Shown here one piece after another: positions 52,901 through 57,240 of a stretch of DNA of 64,000 bases. The position numbers and the translations under genes were made by a program. A model generated the notes under the pieces. That model saw only the letters and a program-made list of their open reading frames with translations. It made no database searches and had not been told where the DNA came from. Positions within the stretch are counted from its first letter, which is position 1, and each line of letters begins with the position of its first letter. The DNA comes from Ophiura sarsii. Taxonomy: Eukaryota > Echinodermata > Ophiuroidea > Amphilepidida > Ophiuridae. The DNA is taken from positions 14,547,963 through 14,611,962 of the forward strand of contig CM069449.1 of NCBI GenBank assembly GCA_035610835.1. The letters run 5' to 3'.

Positions 52901-55151
52901 ATATCTGATCTATTTTTCGAATCATTGACCAAAAAGTGCCACAAATTTGATTTTCATGATTTTGAAGGTCAAAAAACGTGTTTTTTATATTTTTCTCCAA
53001 AATGGTCAATTTCATGATCATAATCATGGTATGGCACGATTTAGGGATGATAAATACAGTCAATTCGCAGCCCAAACGAACATAATGCACTTGCAAAAAC
53101 TTTCATATAGTCAGTTTCATAACCTCCTCTAGACATTCAACGGTTTAATAACAATAAGTGTAAGTATACTGACACTGATCTGTATATTATGTAAACTCAG
53201 CAATATTTCAACAACCGTTGGTTTTCAGACTCCATGGTAAGAGATTACGATGATTTTTTCATTGGACTCTATCGATTAGCATCTGTCTGGGATGATGGAA
53301 CACCGGTAAGACAGTGGCACAAAAGGCGACGAAAAAACCTGTTGCAAGGGCAAACGGACCTCTCAGGTAGGGTCGGTCGGTCATCATGCGGTTTTGTTGT
53401 TGTTGTTATTTCGGTGTGATTCACCAGAATCGTGAAATCTTGGTGAACTTTCAAAATGTATCGATTTTACTTTTTTTTCAATTCAAATTAATATTTCAAA
53501 CAAATAAAATATTTTATTTTATTTAAAAACAACAACATTTGAAACAAAATGTGGTCGGTCGTTCCCGTACAACAGGGTTTTGTCGTCACCTAAGGGATAT
53601 TCAGTGATACAATATATTGACATTACGTCCTCCACCTTTGATAACTTCAAGATTCTTGCATTTTGTACATTATATTCTATGTACAAAATAAGGGAAATTT
53701 CCATCCGTATTAGAGAGAGCATTTTATTGACAGTAAATCTACTAATATGCTTGTGCATGCTTTTATTACATATCGTTTAGATCAATGTAACAATCTTTTG
53801 TATGGTCTACCAGTGTCAATATAAACTTAAACGAATTCAAAACTCCGCTGCTAGGTTAGTTATCTCGCACACGAAAACTCCTATTCCCCTAGAACTGCAT
53901 TAGCTCCCTATCGAAATCGCATTGTATATGCTTCTACTTCTAAAGTATCTAACATATAGGCCAAAATAATGTCTTCATGGTAGAACCTAGTGTACCACTC
54001 TACAGGGTGTCCCAGCAGCTTTGCATTCAAAGTTTAATGCCTGCGATATAATAGGGAAGATGTCTCCTACATACTATGTTAAATTCAACAAAATATCTTT
54101 ATCCGTTCTGATATGGCATGACATTATAGGAAATCGGTGAAAAACTATTTTTCACTTTCAGCGTACCGTATTTCAATTGATAAAGCTCACACTAAACCTC
54201 AAAATGGCTGCATAAGAAAGTGTTATGTAAATCACTCAAGCAGAGCAATTCCTTCGGCCTATTCAGATATTGATTCATAAACTATCATCAACAGTTGATA
54301 TCTACCGGTATTAATTTTGTATTGGATATCAATAGAATATACACAAAATAACCTGTATATCATATTTTGAGCTCTGTGCCGAACATGGGCAATTATGTGT
54401 TTCAAAAAGGTAATTTCGGTCAAATTTGGAATTTGTTTCAAATATGTTCAGTCGGAAACGTCCGATTTTTAAAATTCAAAATTCCTCTGAAAGCTTAATG
54501 TATTTAGATGTTACATTCATGAGCACTCTTTTCGATAAAAATAGTTTTCATGGCTAAATAAATGCACCCTTTTCCCGGTATAAATAATTGTGGACACACT
54601 TATCAAGCACAATTCGTTATTCAACATATATAATCACGCCTTACTTAATCATCTACGTCAACTCAATATGGTAAACATTCTTTCTCTGTGGACATGTCTG
54701 TTACTAATTTGCCACTTCATGCAAAGAACTCTGAGACATTAAATAATTTCAAGTAATCCTTAAAGACTCATTTGTTCACTATCATGACAATTGTTTTCTA
54801 ATATTTGTTTTTCAATGTAATTATCTAAATTGTGTGGGTTTTTTTCTATTGCTGTTTCTATGCATACATTTCTAAGCGCTTGGGGATTTCGATGGTAGGT
54901 GACATAGTAAAATGGTTTATTATTAAAATCGTTTCCAACTGACATTAATCTCGATCATATCGATGGGGATTTTGATTGGTTTTTATCCCATAATGCAGCT
55001 TACCTACACCAAGTGGGCTCCAAATAGACCAAACCGTCATCATAACGGGTGTGTGAGTATGTCGGCAAGACAAGGCGGTCTATGGAACGACACTTATTGT
55101 GGGAGAAGGCAGTCATACATATGTCAAAAACCAAAAGGTGAGAAGCAGTAG
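18908..55151 (+). CDS. secreted C-type lectin, whole spliced gene (exons 18908-18998, 52524-52682, 53229-53305, 54999-55151)
   Basis: Joining the four coding exons gives 159 residues: a signal peptide followed by one long-form C-type lectin domain. Phases agree at every junction (1, 1, 0). Six cysteines fit the long CTLD form: GCP, VCYYF, MKC, NGC, TYC and YIC. Canonical landmarks follow in order: CYYF, LAIIHNEEEQEF, FFIGLYR, WDDGTP, YTKWAPNRPN, WND and YICQK. The calcium-site loop reads RPN where sugar binders have EPN or QPD, while WND is kept, so sugar specificity is unclear. The protein is probably secreted and may act in carbohydrate recognition or immunity, as is known for many invertebrate CTLs. 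The 33.5-kb second intron carries the micro-exon modules and most transposons. Confidence 0.72.
19003..19034. repeat. (GTCT)n microsatellite
   Basis: A short run of GTCT repeats begins just inside the intron, four bases after the exon 2 donor. Confidence 0.85.
19344..19545. repeat. minisatellite, unit about CCTTGAACACCC
   Basis: About 16 imperfect tandem copies of an 11-13 nt unit. It produces a spurious open frame on the minus strand with repeated FKGV. It has no sign of being a gene. Confidence 0.9.
19546..20889. other. intron DNA with a small minisatellite patch
   Basis: 19975-20065 holds a few copies of the same ACCTTTCACATTTCTAC-type unit that expands at 20890-21430. The remainder is unremarkable AT-rich sequence with no splice-flanked coding segment recognised. 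Confidence 0.5.
20890..21430. repeat. minisatellite, unit about CTACACTACCTTTTACATTT
   Basis: Roughly 540 bp of imperfect tandem repeats, about 20-36 nt per period, rich in T and C on this strand. Overlapping open frames here (20812-21494) encode only repeated HYLSHF-type peptides and are artefacts. Confidence 0.9.
21591..21608 (+). other. candidate micro-exon a (18 nt)
   Basis: Module: TTACCATGCAACCTTCAACAG, slightly varied, then TTTCATCATTTTCCGAGG, then donor GTAAGTG. The length is 6 codons. In phase 1 it would add VSSFSE between exon 2 and exon 3 with no stop. The same module recurs at eight other sites in this intron. Use in mRNA is not shown by sequence. Confidence 0.45.
21609..22245. 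other. intron DNA, no gene recognised
   Basis: AT-rich sequence between micro-exon a and the TIR element that begins at 22246. No coding or repeat structure stands out. Confidence 0.5.
22246..25229. mobile_element. TIR element with subterminal 14-mer arrays, 3.0 kb
   Basis: The ends carry GGCCAATTCCA (22246-22256) and its complement (25219-25229), flanked by TTAT on both sides (22242-22245, 25230-25233). GTTACGGACGTTAC occurs four times near the left end (22259, 22438, 22625, 22649). The inverse, GTAACGTCCGTAAC, occurs near the right end (24638, 24659, 24680 with one mismatch), plus one direct copy at 24834. Such subterminal repeats are typical transposase-binding arrays. No transposase frame remains. 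A smaller element is nested at 22770-24025. Confidence 0.6.
22770..24025. mobile_element. PIF/Harbinger-like non-autonomous element, nested
   Basis: Ends GGGACCGTTCATTATTTATG and complement, flanked by TTA on both sides (22767-22769, 24026-24028). A 3-bp TWA target duplication with GGG-starting TIRs fits PIF/Harbinger. Poly(G) tracts follow each end inward (about 22842-22894 and 23860-23955). No transposase frame. The superfamily call rests on target size and the terminal GGG only. Confidence 0.6.
25234..26480. other. intron DNA, no gene recognised
   Basis: Includes a 149-codon open frame (25398-25847) with no recognisable motif and no supporting splice context. A (GT)n/poly(G) patch lies at about 26183-26212. 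The last part is the upstream side of micro-exon module b. Confidence 0.45.
26487..26495 (+). other. candidate micro-exon b (9 nt)
   Basis: Acceptor-like ACACCTTCAACAG, exon CATTAGCTT, donor GTAAGTATG. In phase 1 it would add ALA and turn the following codon to Cys. An alternative internal AG gives CTT (3 nt), also a whole codon. A perfect hairpin starts 29 nt downstream. Confidence 0.45.
26524..26567. repeat. perfect 20-bp hairpin with 4-nt loop
   Basis: GAATTCAAATGTCAAAGTCG (26524-26543), loop TCAT, then its exact complement (26548-26567). It lies 29 nt after the donor of micro-exon b, so if transcribed it would form a strong intronic stem. Confidence 0.85.
27325..28723 (+). pseudogene. 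LINE ORF1 (nucleic-acid-binding protein), frameshifted
   Basis: Two overlapping frames. The first (27325-27966, 213 residues) resembles the N-terminal domain of Tx1-type ORF1 proteins. The second (27929-28723) has three CCHC knuckles in series (C-RY-C-NSSD-H-IISE-C, C-HL-C-GTVG-H-VQQR-C, C-FN-C-NQFV-H-KSYQ-C). A Gln/Lys/Pro-rich basic tail follows. A one-base shift around 27930-27960 breaks the original frame. The protein would coat LINE RNA. Confidence 0.75.
28758..28771. repeat. target duplication of the nested Penelope-like element (left)
   Basis: AATGTTCAATTTAA here is repeated at 30573-30586. It includes the ATG TTC AAT TTA start of LINE ORF2, so the insertion split ORF2 right at its first codons. 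Confidence 0.85.
28924..30510 (+). CDS. Penelope-like reverse transcriptase with GIY-YIG endonuclease, 5'-truncated
   Basis: The frame is open from the end of the left repeat and has no true start. The first usable in-frame codon noted is at 29014. Motifs in order are YGSPKIHKEG with LRPIV (RT1, before 29014), SHDVISLFTNTPI, GAAMGSPLSPIAANLF, YVDD near residue 147 counted from 29014, and IPFLDT. The C-terminal GIY-YIG nuclease has KTYIGESGRLFGTRLKEHK near residue 360 and ends with WIRRRG and KDEGAYKLNNIYDQLI. The N-terminal part normally before RT1 is missing, so this copy probably cannot move alone. Otherwise it is uninterrupted, so it is young. Confidence 0.88.
   Translation, partial: VPRIYGSPKIHKEGTPLRPIVDCIGSITYNVSRSLADILGPLVGKTQHHVLNSKQLADDLTDITVEEEELLNSHDVISLFTNTPINLTLEIIKQRLDEDKNLGERTRLSVGDLMELIKFCLTTTYFSFKGIIYVQNAGAAMGSPLSPIAANLFMEWLEQKAMATAPLNSKPRLWKRYVDDILEIVKKGEVDNLTEHLNTIDPTGNIKFTYEEEEEGRIPFLDTLIIRKPDGSTKLCIYRKKTHTDQYLQFTSHHPLHQKLGVIRTLLDRKDSLITEDEDKREEEKKLEIALTNCGYPKWSIQKVETARNRKKENKTNTKKDDANKSKGLVVIPYVQGLSEKASRVFKKHGFATAMKPHTTLRKLLVHPKDKRDPDHTPEIVYEIPCNGCKKTYIGESGRLFGTRLKEHKTEVDKFEARSYTRAVRKASVGEQHKSAITDHVAATNHAINWDEAKIIDKEGHKTTRWLKEAIWIRRRGQDTMNKDEGAYKLNNIYDQLIETPPSIGENRAYKTNRTNQKVASQMKTPAQ
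30487..30521 (+). ncRNA. hammerhead-like core in Penelope right repeat
   Basis: CAGATGA (30487-30493) is one change from the CUGANGA core. It is followed by a perfect 6-bp stem II, GACTCC (30495-30500) with GGAGTC (30511-30516), and then GAAAC (30517-30521). Penelope-like elements are known to carry hammerheads. The U4-to-A change should impair cleavage, and I found no clear stem I. The left repeat holds the reverse complement. Confidence 0.4.
30574..34283 (+). pseudogene. LINE ORF2 (endonuclease/reverse transcriptase), four frame pieces
   Basis: Pieces at 30574-30756, 30753-31346, 31385-33151 and 33132-34283 together form one Tx1/L1-type ORF2. The AP endonuclease motifs are TYNVRG at the start, GGDFN and RSDH. 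Reverse transcriptase spans about 31950-32900 with NYRPIALL, GRNIQ, RGVRQGCP and FADD (32660s). The end has a zinc motif CHTCNVIDYIDHFFFNC (about 33980-34030). Three frame breaks, at about 30625-30756, 31346-31385 and 33132-33151, inactivate it. Its first ATG is recreated on the 3' side of the Penelope insertion by the target duplication. Confidence 0.88.
34284..34478 (+). other. LINE 3' untranslated region and A-rich tail
   Basis: AT-rich sequence ending in AATAAATAAGAATAAAAAAA-type repeats and a final run of about 20 A next to the target duplication. The tail gives the polarity of insertion. Confidence 0.85.
34504..34968 (-). pseudogene. fragment of a multicopy metazoan protein (uncharacterised family)
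   Basis: A 154-residue minus-strand frame. Its part ARAKLLERH, DREGLWQLHLHAIQ, NYLHWATIYLQDA, VYKHFLEGH and EQTINLSSK has the pattern W-x-LHL, NY-x-R/H, YL, P/S-x-VY-x-F and EQTIN of a large repeated family that I recall from cnidarian, cephalochordate and other invertebrate genomes. No function is known to me. It lies in the loop of the foldback element, and the LINE insertion truncates it at the C-terminal side. Family membership is pattern recognition, not a search. Confidence 0.5.
35462..36140. mobile_element. mariner-like MITE with ~190-bp TIRs
   Basis: The left end TACGAGGGGTATTCAATAAA and right end (complement of TACAAGGGGAATTCAATAAA) begin inverted repeats that extend about 190 bp (35462-35650 and 35952-36140) with moderate divergence. 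TA borders both ends. It is a different subfamily from the copy at 1838-2885. No transposase frame. Confidence 0.75.
36200..36556. mobile_element. palindrome-array element, copy 2
   Basis: 357 bp with inverted ends GGAAAAAGTGTACTTTAGGT and complement, and a 7-bp target duplication ATTAATA (36193-36199, 36557-36563). The interior again has about eight CCAGTATCGNNCGATACTGG-type palindromes, some with one arm decayed. It shares ends and palindrome sequence with 18326-18671 but differs in spacers. Confidence 0.8.
36564..36981. other. intron DNA, no gene recognised
   Basis: Contains a loosely inverted pair around 36770-36925 (GAAGGATGGTAAG/CAGCTTAAAC against GCTGCTTTACCATCCTCC), which looks like another small foldback repeat. 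No coding signal. Confidence 0.4.
36982..38020. mobile_element. TIR element with poly(G), copy A
   Basis: The ends GGTCACGCGCTATGAACTCG (36982) and complement of GGTCATGTGTTATACGCTCG (to 38020) form imperfect TIRs. The interior shares segments with 39065-39967, such as GATAGCAAAAGTATACATTT, in the same order. No coding frame. Confidence 0.6.
37875..37924. repeat. poly(G) tract, 50 nt
   Basis: An uninterrupted run of 50 G. Length may be an assembly estimate. It creates glycine-run pseudo-frames. Confidence 0.95.
38021..38964. other. intron DNA with (TTTA)n-rich patch
   Basis: 38030-38170 is low-complexity TTTA/TTTG repeat. The last 150 nt is the upstream flank of micro-exon module c, similar in wording to modules a and b (ACGATTATAACA-type, TACCATACAATACCTTCAAC). 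Confidence 0.5.
38965..38976 (+). other. candidate micro-exon c (12 nt)
   Basis: Acceptor-like TACCTTCAACATAG, exon TGATGCGTTTCG, donor GTAAGTATA. In phase 1 it reads VMRF with no stop. In phase 0 it would begin with TGA, so only the phase used by the flanking exons is open. Confidence 0.45.
39065..39967. mobile_element. TIR element, copy B
   Basis: TIRs GGCCATGTGTTTTAAACTCA and complement of GGCCATGTGTTTTGAACTCG at 39065 and 39967. It is related to copy A at 36982-38020. A GGTGGCGGTGGCGGTGGCGG microsatellite lies at about 39283-39310. No transposase frame. Confidence 0.65.
40128..40866. mobile_element. TIR element inserted in micro-exon module d
   Basis: GTTCAGACAGACATAA (40128-40143) and complement of GTTCAGACGGGCATAA (40851-40866) are the ends. 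It interrupts a module: the upstream half (GAATCATCCTTACAAATTCA) is at about 40067 and the downstream half (TTTACCATGCAAATCCG) resumes at 40885. No coding frame. Confidence 0.65.
40918..40920 (+). other. candidate micro-exon d (3 nt)
   Basis: ACACTTTCAATAG, then GAA, then GTAAGTATG. It would insert one codon (changes G to GS in phase 1). A possible branch point TTAAC lies 10-14 nt upstream. Confidence 0.35.
41112..41114 (+). other. candidate micro-exon e (3 nt)
   Basis: GGTAATACTTTCTATAG, then ATG, then GTAAGTATG. In phase 1 it inserts Asp before the Gly-Gly-Cys start of the CTLD. Confidence 0.35.
41306..41308 (+). other. candidate micro-exon f (3 nt)
   Basis: GGTAATACTTTCTATAG, then ATT, then GTAAGTATG. 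In phase 1 it would give Asp-Cys, adding an extra cysteine. Confidence 0.35.
41429..41431 (+). other. micro-exon module g, donor damaged
   Basis: CCCTTTCTATAG, then ATT, then GCAGGTATGG where the other modules have GTAAGTATG. It could use a GC donor or a shifted GT (giving 7 nt, out of phase), but it is most simply a decayed copy. Confidence 0.3.
41586..41594 (+). other. candidate micro-exon h (9 nt)
   Basis: TTAATACTTTCTATAG, then CACGTACAA, then GTAAGTATT. In phase 1 it reads ART and leaves Ser, three codons with no stop. It differs in length from its tandem neighbours but remains a multiple of three. Confidence 0.4.
41839..41860. repeat. poly(C) tract, about 22 nt
   Basis: Homopolymer run followed by unique sequence. 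Possible end of a further TIR element, but no partner was found. Confidence 0.9.
41861..43186. other. intron DNA with minisatellite
   Basis: 42615-42735 is a minisatellite of unit about CATCCCTACTATCCCA. A CAAAATGGCCGCCAT phrase at 42402 links it to the foldback family that follows. No gene seen. Confidence 0.5.
43187..44671. mobile_element. foldback element rich in AAAATGGCCGCC
   Basis: The outer arms begin ATTAGTCGGGTA (43187) and end TACCCGACTAAT (44671). They pair over about 250-350 bp, including the complementary phrases TTATTCAAGATGGCGTCCAA and GACGCCATCTTGAATAACCC. The middle contains about four tandem, diverged ~180-210 bp units, each with CCAAAATGG(C)C and GGGATGTATGTATTAGACCA. No coding frame. 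Confidence 0.75.
44672..45994. other. intron DNA with palindrome and GGGTC-rich repeat
   Basis: 44971-45100 is a palindrome (listed separately). 45528-45850 contains repeated AATGGGTC/TTTTCGCGAAAAT phrases of a kind common in dispersed invertebrate repeats. No gene recognised. Confidence 0.45.
44971..45100. repeat. 130-bp palindrome
   Basis: Arms meet at TGCAATAGGCTATTGCA near 45036. ACAAATATATACTG near 44972 pairs with CAGTATATATTTGT near 45087. A few mismatches. Probable small foldback MITE. Confidence 0.75.
45995..48873. mobile_element. 2.9-kb TIR element carrying a gene fragment
   Basis: The ends TGCTGTAAAAGGTTGGTGGG (from 46002, preceded by ACCCCC) and complement (to about 48866-48873) start inverted repeats of more than 200 nt. 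These include CCTAGGGTGGACAACCT, a poly(G)/poly(C) tract and GTTTGGTATCAAATGA/complement. The interior holds a decayed minus-strand gene of a multicopy family. Whether that gene encodes the mobilising enzyme or was captured cannot be told. Confidence 0.7.
46440..48445 (-). pseudogene. decayed member of the multicopy metazoan protein family
   Basis: Minus-strand pieces read in order: 48445-48242, 48111-47893, 47862-47512, then 47500-46440. The third contains QLVNISTG, KIVKLNTF and KTKGKSVEV. The last contains an ALIMGCI segment, FLNKNDTVLKMLPPTEGAFMQH, stop, then EYGWTLKDGMFVP. A one-base shift leads to a Cys-rich tail (C-x2-CKCKG-x4-CNAC). The pattern LPPT-x(3)-A-x-LQH, W-G-W and a Cys-rich end is one I recall from large uncharacterised families in cnidarians, molluscs and cephalochordates. 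The stop codons and shifts show it is dead. It is probably the same family as 34504-34968(-), another part of the protein. Confidence 0.5.
48874..50820. other. intron DNA, no gene recognised
   Basis: AT-rich, unique-looking sequence. A weak echo of the micro-exon module flank (ACGATTATGACACCATTTAA) lies near 48930 without acceptor and donor. Nothing else supportable. Confidence 0.45.
50849..50851 (+). other. candidate micro-exon i (3 nt)
   Basis: GTTAATCCTTTATATAG, then TTC, then GTAAGTATG, inside a module with TTTACCATGCAACGCCG upstream and AAAATACACTCAC downstream. In phase 1 it inserts Val and turns the next Gly to Arg. It lies 9 kb from the tandem cluster, so it is not part of the same recent duplication. 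Confidence 0.4.
50852..51540. other. intron DNA with an X-box-like site
   Basis: GTTGCCATGGTAAC (51061-51074) fits the RFX X-box consensus GTNRCC-N2-RGYAAC. A similar half site is at about 51269. It is a single 14-mer in intron DNA, so function is unproven. The rest has no gene features. Confidence 0.35.
51541..51945 (-). pseudogene. CR1/L2-like LINE reverse transcriptase fragment (C-terminal)
   Basis: The minus-strand frame reads LGIWLQDDLKWEKQ, then KKANGRMYMLRNLNIFG, IYVRPLLEYGDVVWGSSLT and later VHGRELRNSNSISLL-CRTKR. This is the thumb and end region typical of CR1/L2/Jockey-type LINE RTs. A frameshift after SSLT and the missing palm domain show a 5'-truncated dead copy, antisense to the lectin gene. 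Confidence 0.75.
51970..52146. repeat. array of AAACCAGGTTTATCGATTCG motifs
   Basis: Short palindromic motifs (GATAAACCAGGTTTATC and TTCGAATCGATA variants) follow one another, ending in a hairpin GATCGCAAAGTGT/ACACTTTGCGATC (about 52110-52146). The same words fill the element at 59001-60003. Confidence 0.65.
52147..52523. other. intron 2 end, acceptor of exon 3
   Basis: AT-rich tract leading to a pyrimidine-rich acceptor CTTTCCCATACTCCAG ending at 52523. No other feature. Confidence 0.5.
52524..52682 (+). CDS. lectin exon 3: first half of CTLD
   Basis: The exon starts with GT completing a Gly codon from exon 2 and ends with one base of an Asp codon (phase 1 at both ends, 159 nt). It encodes GCPSREWLVFKGVCYYF, then a charged helix and DATLAIIHNEEEQEFLA. 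Two cysteines of the long-form hairpin and the first core cysteine (MKC) lie here. The donor GTAAATTA is acceptable. The motif order CP-W-F-CYYF-C-LA-I-E-F is standard for CTLDs. Confidence 0.85.
52683..53228. other. lectin intron 3
   Basis: Contains two copies of a ~45-nt direct repeat (CATTACAAAACAATATAACA at about 52741 and CATCACAAAACAATATAACA at 52850). It also has a dispersed repeat resembling 6905-6965. It ends TTGGTTTTCAG. Confidence 0.6.
53229..53305 (+). CDS. lectin exon 4: CTLD middle
   Basis: 77 nt, starts in phase 1 (AC completes Asp) and ends in phase 0 before GTAAGACAG. It encodes SMVRDYDDFFIGLYRLASVWDDGTP in two parts: the FFIGL strand (WIGL in most CTLDs) and the W-DDG-P turn. 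Acceptor TTTTCAG. Confidence 0.85.
53306..54998. other. lectin intron 4 with split LINE fragment
   Basis: Two pieces of one L2/CR1-like LINE tail (about 53770-53990 and 54690-54900) are separated by about 700 nt that starts at CTACAGGGTGTCCCAGCAGC (53999), a phrase like mariner-type MITE ends. I found no matching right end. Confidence 0.55.
53770..54900 (+). pseudogene. L2/CR1-like LINE 3' fragment, interrupted
   Basis: The first piece reads QCNNLLYGLPVS, KRIQNSAARLVISHTKTP and LPIEIALYMLLLLKYLTYRP. The second reads NLPLHAKNSETLNNFK, stop, SLKTHLFT and ends in the typical 3' UTR phrase CTAAGCGCTTGGGGATTT. These are the hallmark C-terminal blocks of L2/CR1-type LINEs. Stops and an inserted segment show long decay. 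Confidence 0.75.
54999..55151 (+). CDS. lectin exon 5: CTLD end and stop
   Basis: Starts in phase 0 after CATAATGCAG and encodes 50 residues to TAG (55149-55151). It includes LTYTKWAPNRPN, NGCVSM, LWNDTYC and YICQKPK, the last three core cysteines and the WND motif. The loop triplet is RPN instead of EPN/QPD. A cryptic donor AAAAG/GTGAGA lies 15 nt before the stop and would end the exon in phase 1, allowing an alternative C-terminus. Confidence 0.85.
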   Translation, partial: LTYTKWAPNRPNRHHNGCVSMSARQGGLWNDTYCGRRQSYICQKPKGEKQ

Positions 55152-55220
55152 AGCCAAAAGAAGATGAAGAGAGAAACAGTAGAGATACAATACCTTGATA
55201 CAATACCTTGATTTTCGAAA

Positions 55221-55226
55221 AATAAA
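55221..55226 (+). terminator. poly(A) signal of lectin gene
   Basis: AATAAA 70 nt after the stop codon, the right distance for a short 3' untranslated region. Confidence 0.6.
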
Positions 55227-56859
55227 TCAAGTTAAGAAGGCTTCGATAGACTACTTGCATGCAATTCATCATTAGTATTCAATGTAACGTCGCGAAATCA
55301 GTACCCGTGGACAGAGTGAAATGGGACAGACGTTGTTCAAATAGCTGTTATTTTGCAACCGTAAGGTTATTTGTAACGATATTTTCAGCATAGATGGTCA
55401 AGATCATACAGTTGATAAATATTGAAAAATATTTTTTTTAAATCTACAGAATTTCAAACAAAATGGCTTCAAAAAACTGTCAACGTTTTATTGAACCACC
55501 CTGTATGTAAATATGGTTCGCGTTATTAATCGCGCGAGCTGCAAGGGGACACTGTCTACGGTAAATTGCTGATCACGGCTCTATCAGCATTTTGGAATCA
55601 ACGTTTTGTTGTACACAGAGGGCTGATTTTTCTTAATCCTTATAGGTGTAAGTTCATAAATGTAATACAATTGTAAACATATACAAATCCCAATTTTCAT
55701 CAAAATTCTCGAACATATATTTTCATGCCATTTTAAGCAAAATAATTTAGCAAGAGGTAGCGAAGGCATTACTTTTGCATTCCATATCTTGAGCTATCAC
55801 TCAGTATATCACCCAGGAGTTAATACCATAAATACAATGACGCCCGATGATTAACAGTTGATTGATCAGCAAATAATTTATCACTTTTGCCAATGTATCC
55901 ATACAGCTCTTTAAAGCCATTCACATTCGGCATGACATTCATTTTGGTAACAAAAATTGTGCTGTATACATTTTAAATCCCCGTCGCCTACAGGGTGTGT
56001 CAAAATATTCAGGTCCCGATTTAAAATATTCTTTAAACCAGTTAAAATGCCAACATAATATATTTAATGCGTTGCCTAGCATGATGGCATTATTAGCTAT
56101 AACCTAAATTTTATTTCTTTCAAATTGGTTATTCTAAACGGTAGATATGGGCATTTTTCCAAATTCTGTGAAATTAAATATGTTCCAACTTATCTAAGGG
56201 ACCCAAATGGATAACGCGCGCCTTTTTAAAAAGTAAATCGAAGGCGTTTTGGTATTCATAGCACTTTTATAGGAAATAATAGAATAATAGGATAATAGAA
56301 TAATAATAGAATAATAAGAAAATAGTTTATATTGTCTTTGCGGTTATGTTTTTGAAAAGGCTTAGTTCTAAAACATATCCAAACAGGTGTTCGAGTAACA
56401 ATCAAATCTTTTGCAAGATGCAATTGACAACCATCATTATGTTTCAAAATATTTGATCAACATGGTTTGTGGATATACCATTCAGCACAGACAAAAAGTA
56501 TTCTGCAAGTCCAACGGCGCTTCCGTTTATGATTTCCAAATGTTCAGAGTATTCCGTCAAAATGAAATGGAATGATTATGGAAGTGTTTGCTTTATTATA
56601 CAATTTCAACAGTTTGTTGTGTTGCATGAATAACTAATAGTGTTAATATCCACCCACTTGGAACACTTTGGATTTTGCGCTTTTTGTGATGTAAAACTTG
56701 TTTTATAATAATAATTTGACAGTGTATACGGTGATCTACCACATTATTGCTGCTTTTGTTTATTACGTGTTCACCAAATCTAACCAGTGGCATGTTGCTG
56801 TGATTTTGGAATTCTGAATTATTGTAAATTAATTCGAACTACCTAATTTGAAAGTTACA
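55227..56859. other. intergenic, no gene recognised
   Basis: AT-rich sequence with a low-complexity ATAGAATAAT patch (about 56276-56322) and an ACAGGGTGTGTCAAA phrase (55991) recalling MITE ends. No splice-flanked coding segment. Confidence 0.5.
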
Positions 56860-57240
56860 TTAAAGGTATATTATGTGATCTTTCCAGGGAACGCCCTCAA
56901 CATCGAAAAAAAAATAGAAAGCAGATTTTCTTGCAGATTTACATTTCTGATCATAAATCATGCATACATTCCAAGTTACAGGTCGATACGATTCTTAATT
57001 ACTTCAAAATCATGGTTTTAGAGTGAAAATAAACTGTCGGAATTCCGACAGTTTATATTTTTCACTCTAAATTCACTCTAAAACCATGATTTTGAGGTAA
57101 TTAGGAATCGTATCGCTCTGTAACTTGGAATGTATGTATGATTTATGATCGGAAATGTAAATCTGCAAGAAAATCTACTTTCTAAAAAAAATCATGAATA
57201 GAGTGCGCTCTCTGGAAAAGATCACATAATATGCCTTTAA
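56860..57240. mobile_element. long palindromic MITE, 381 bp
   Basis: Inverted arms run from TTAAAGGTATATTATGTGAT (56860) to ATCACATAATATGCCTTTAA (57240). They meet at CTGTCGGAATTCCGACAG near 57045, with little divergence. It has no coding capacity and is a foldback-type element. Confidence 0.8.

Noticed and set aside
53999..54020. AGGGTGTCCCAGCAGC start taken as a full mariner MITE
   Set aside because: No matching inverted end was found within the next 2 kb, so only a possible MITE end is noted.
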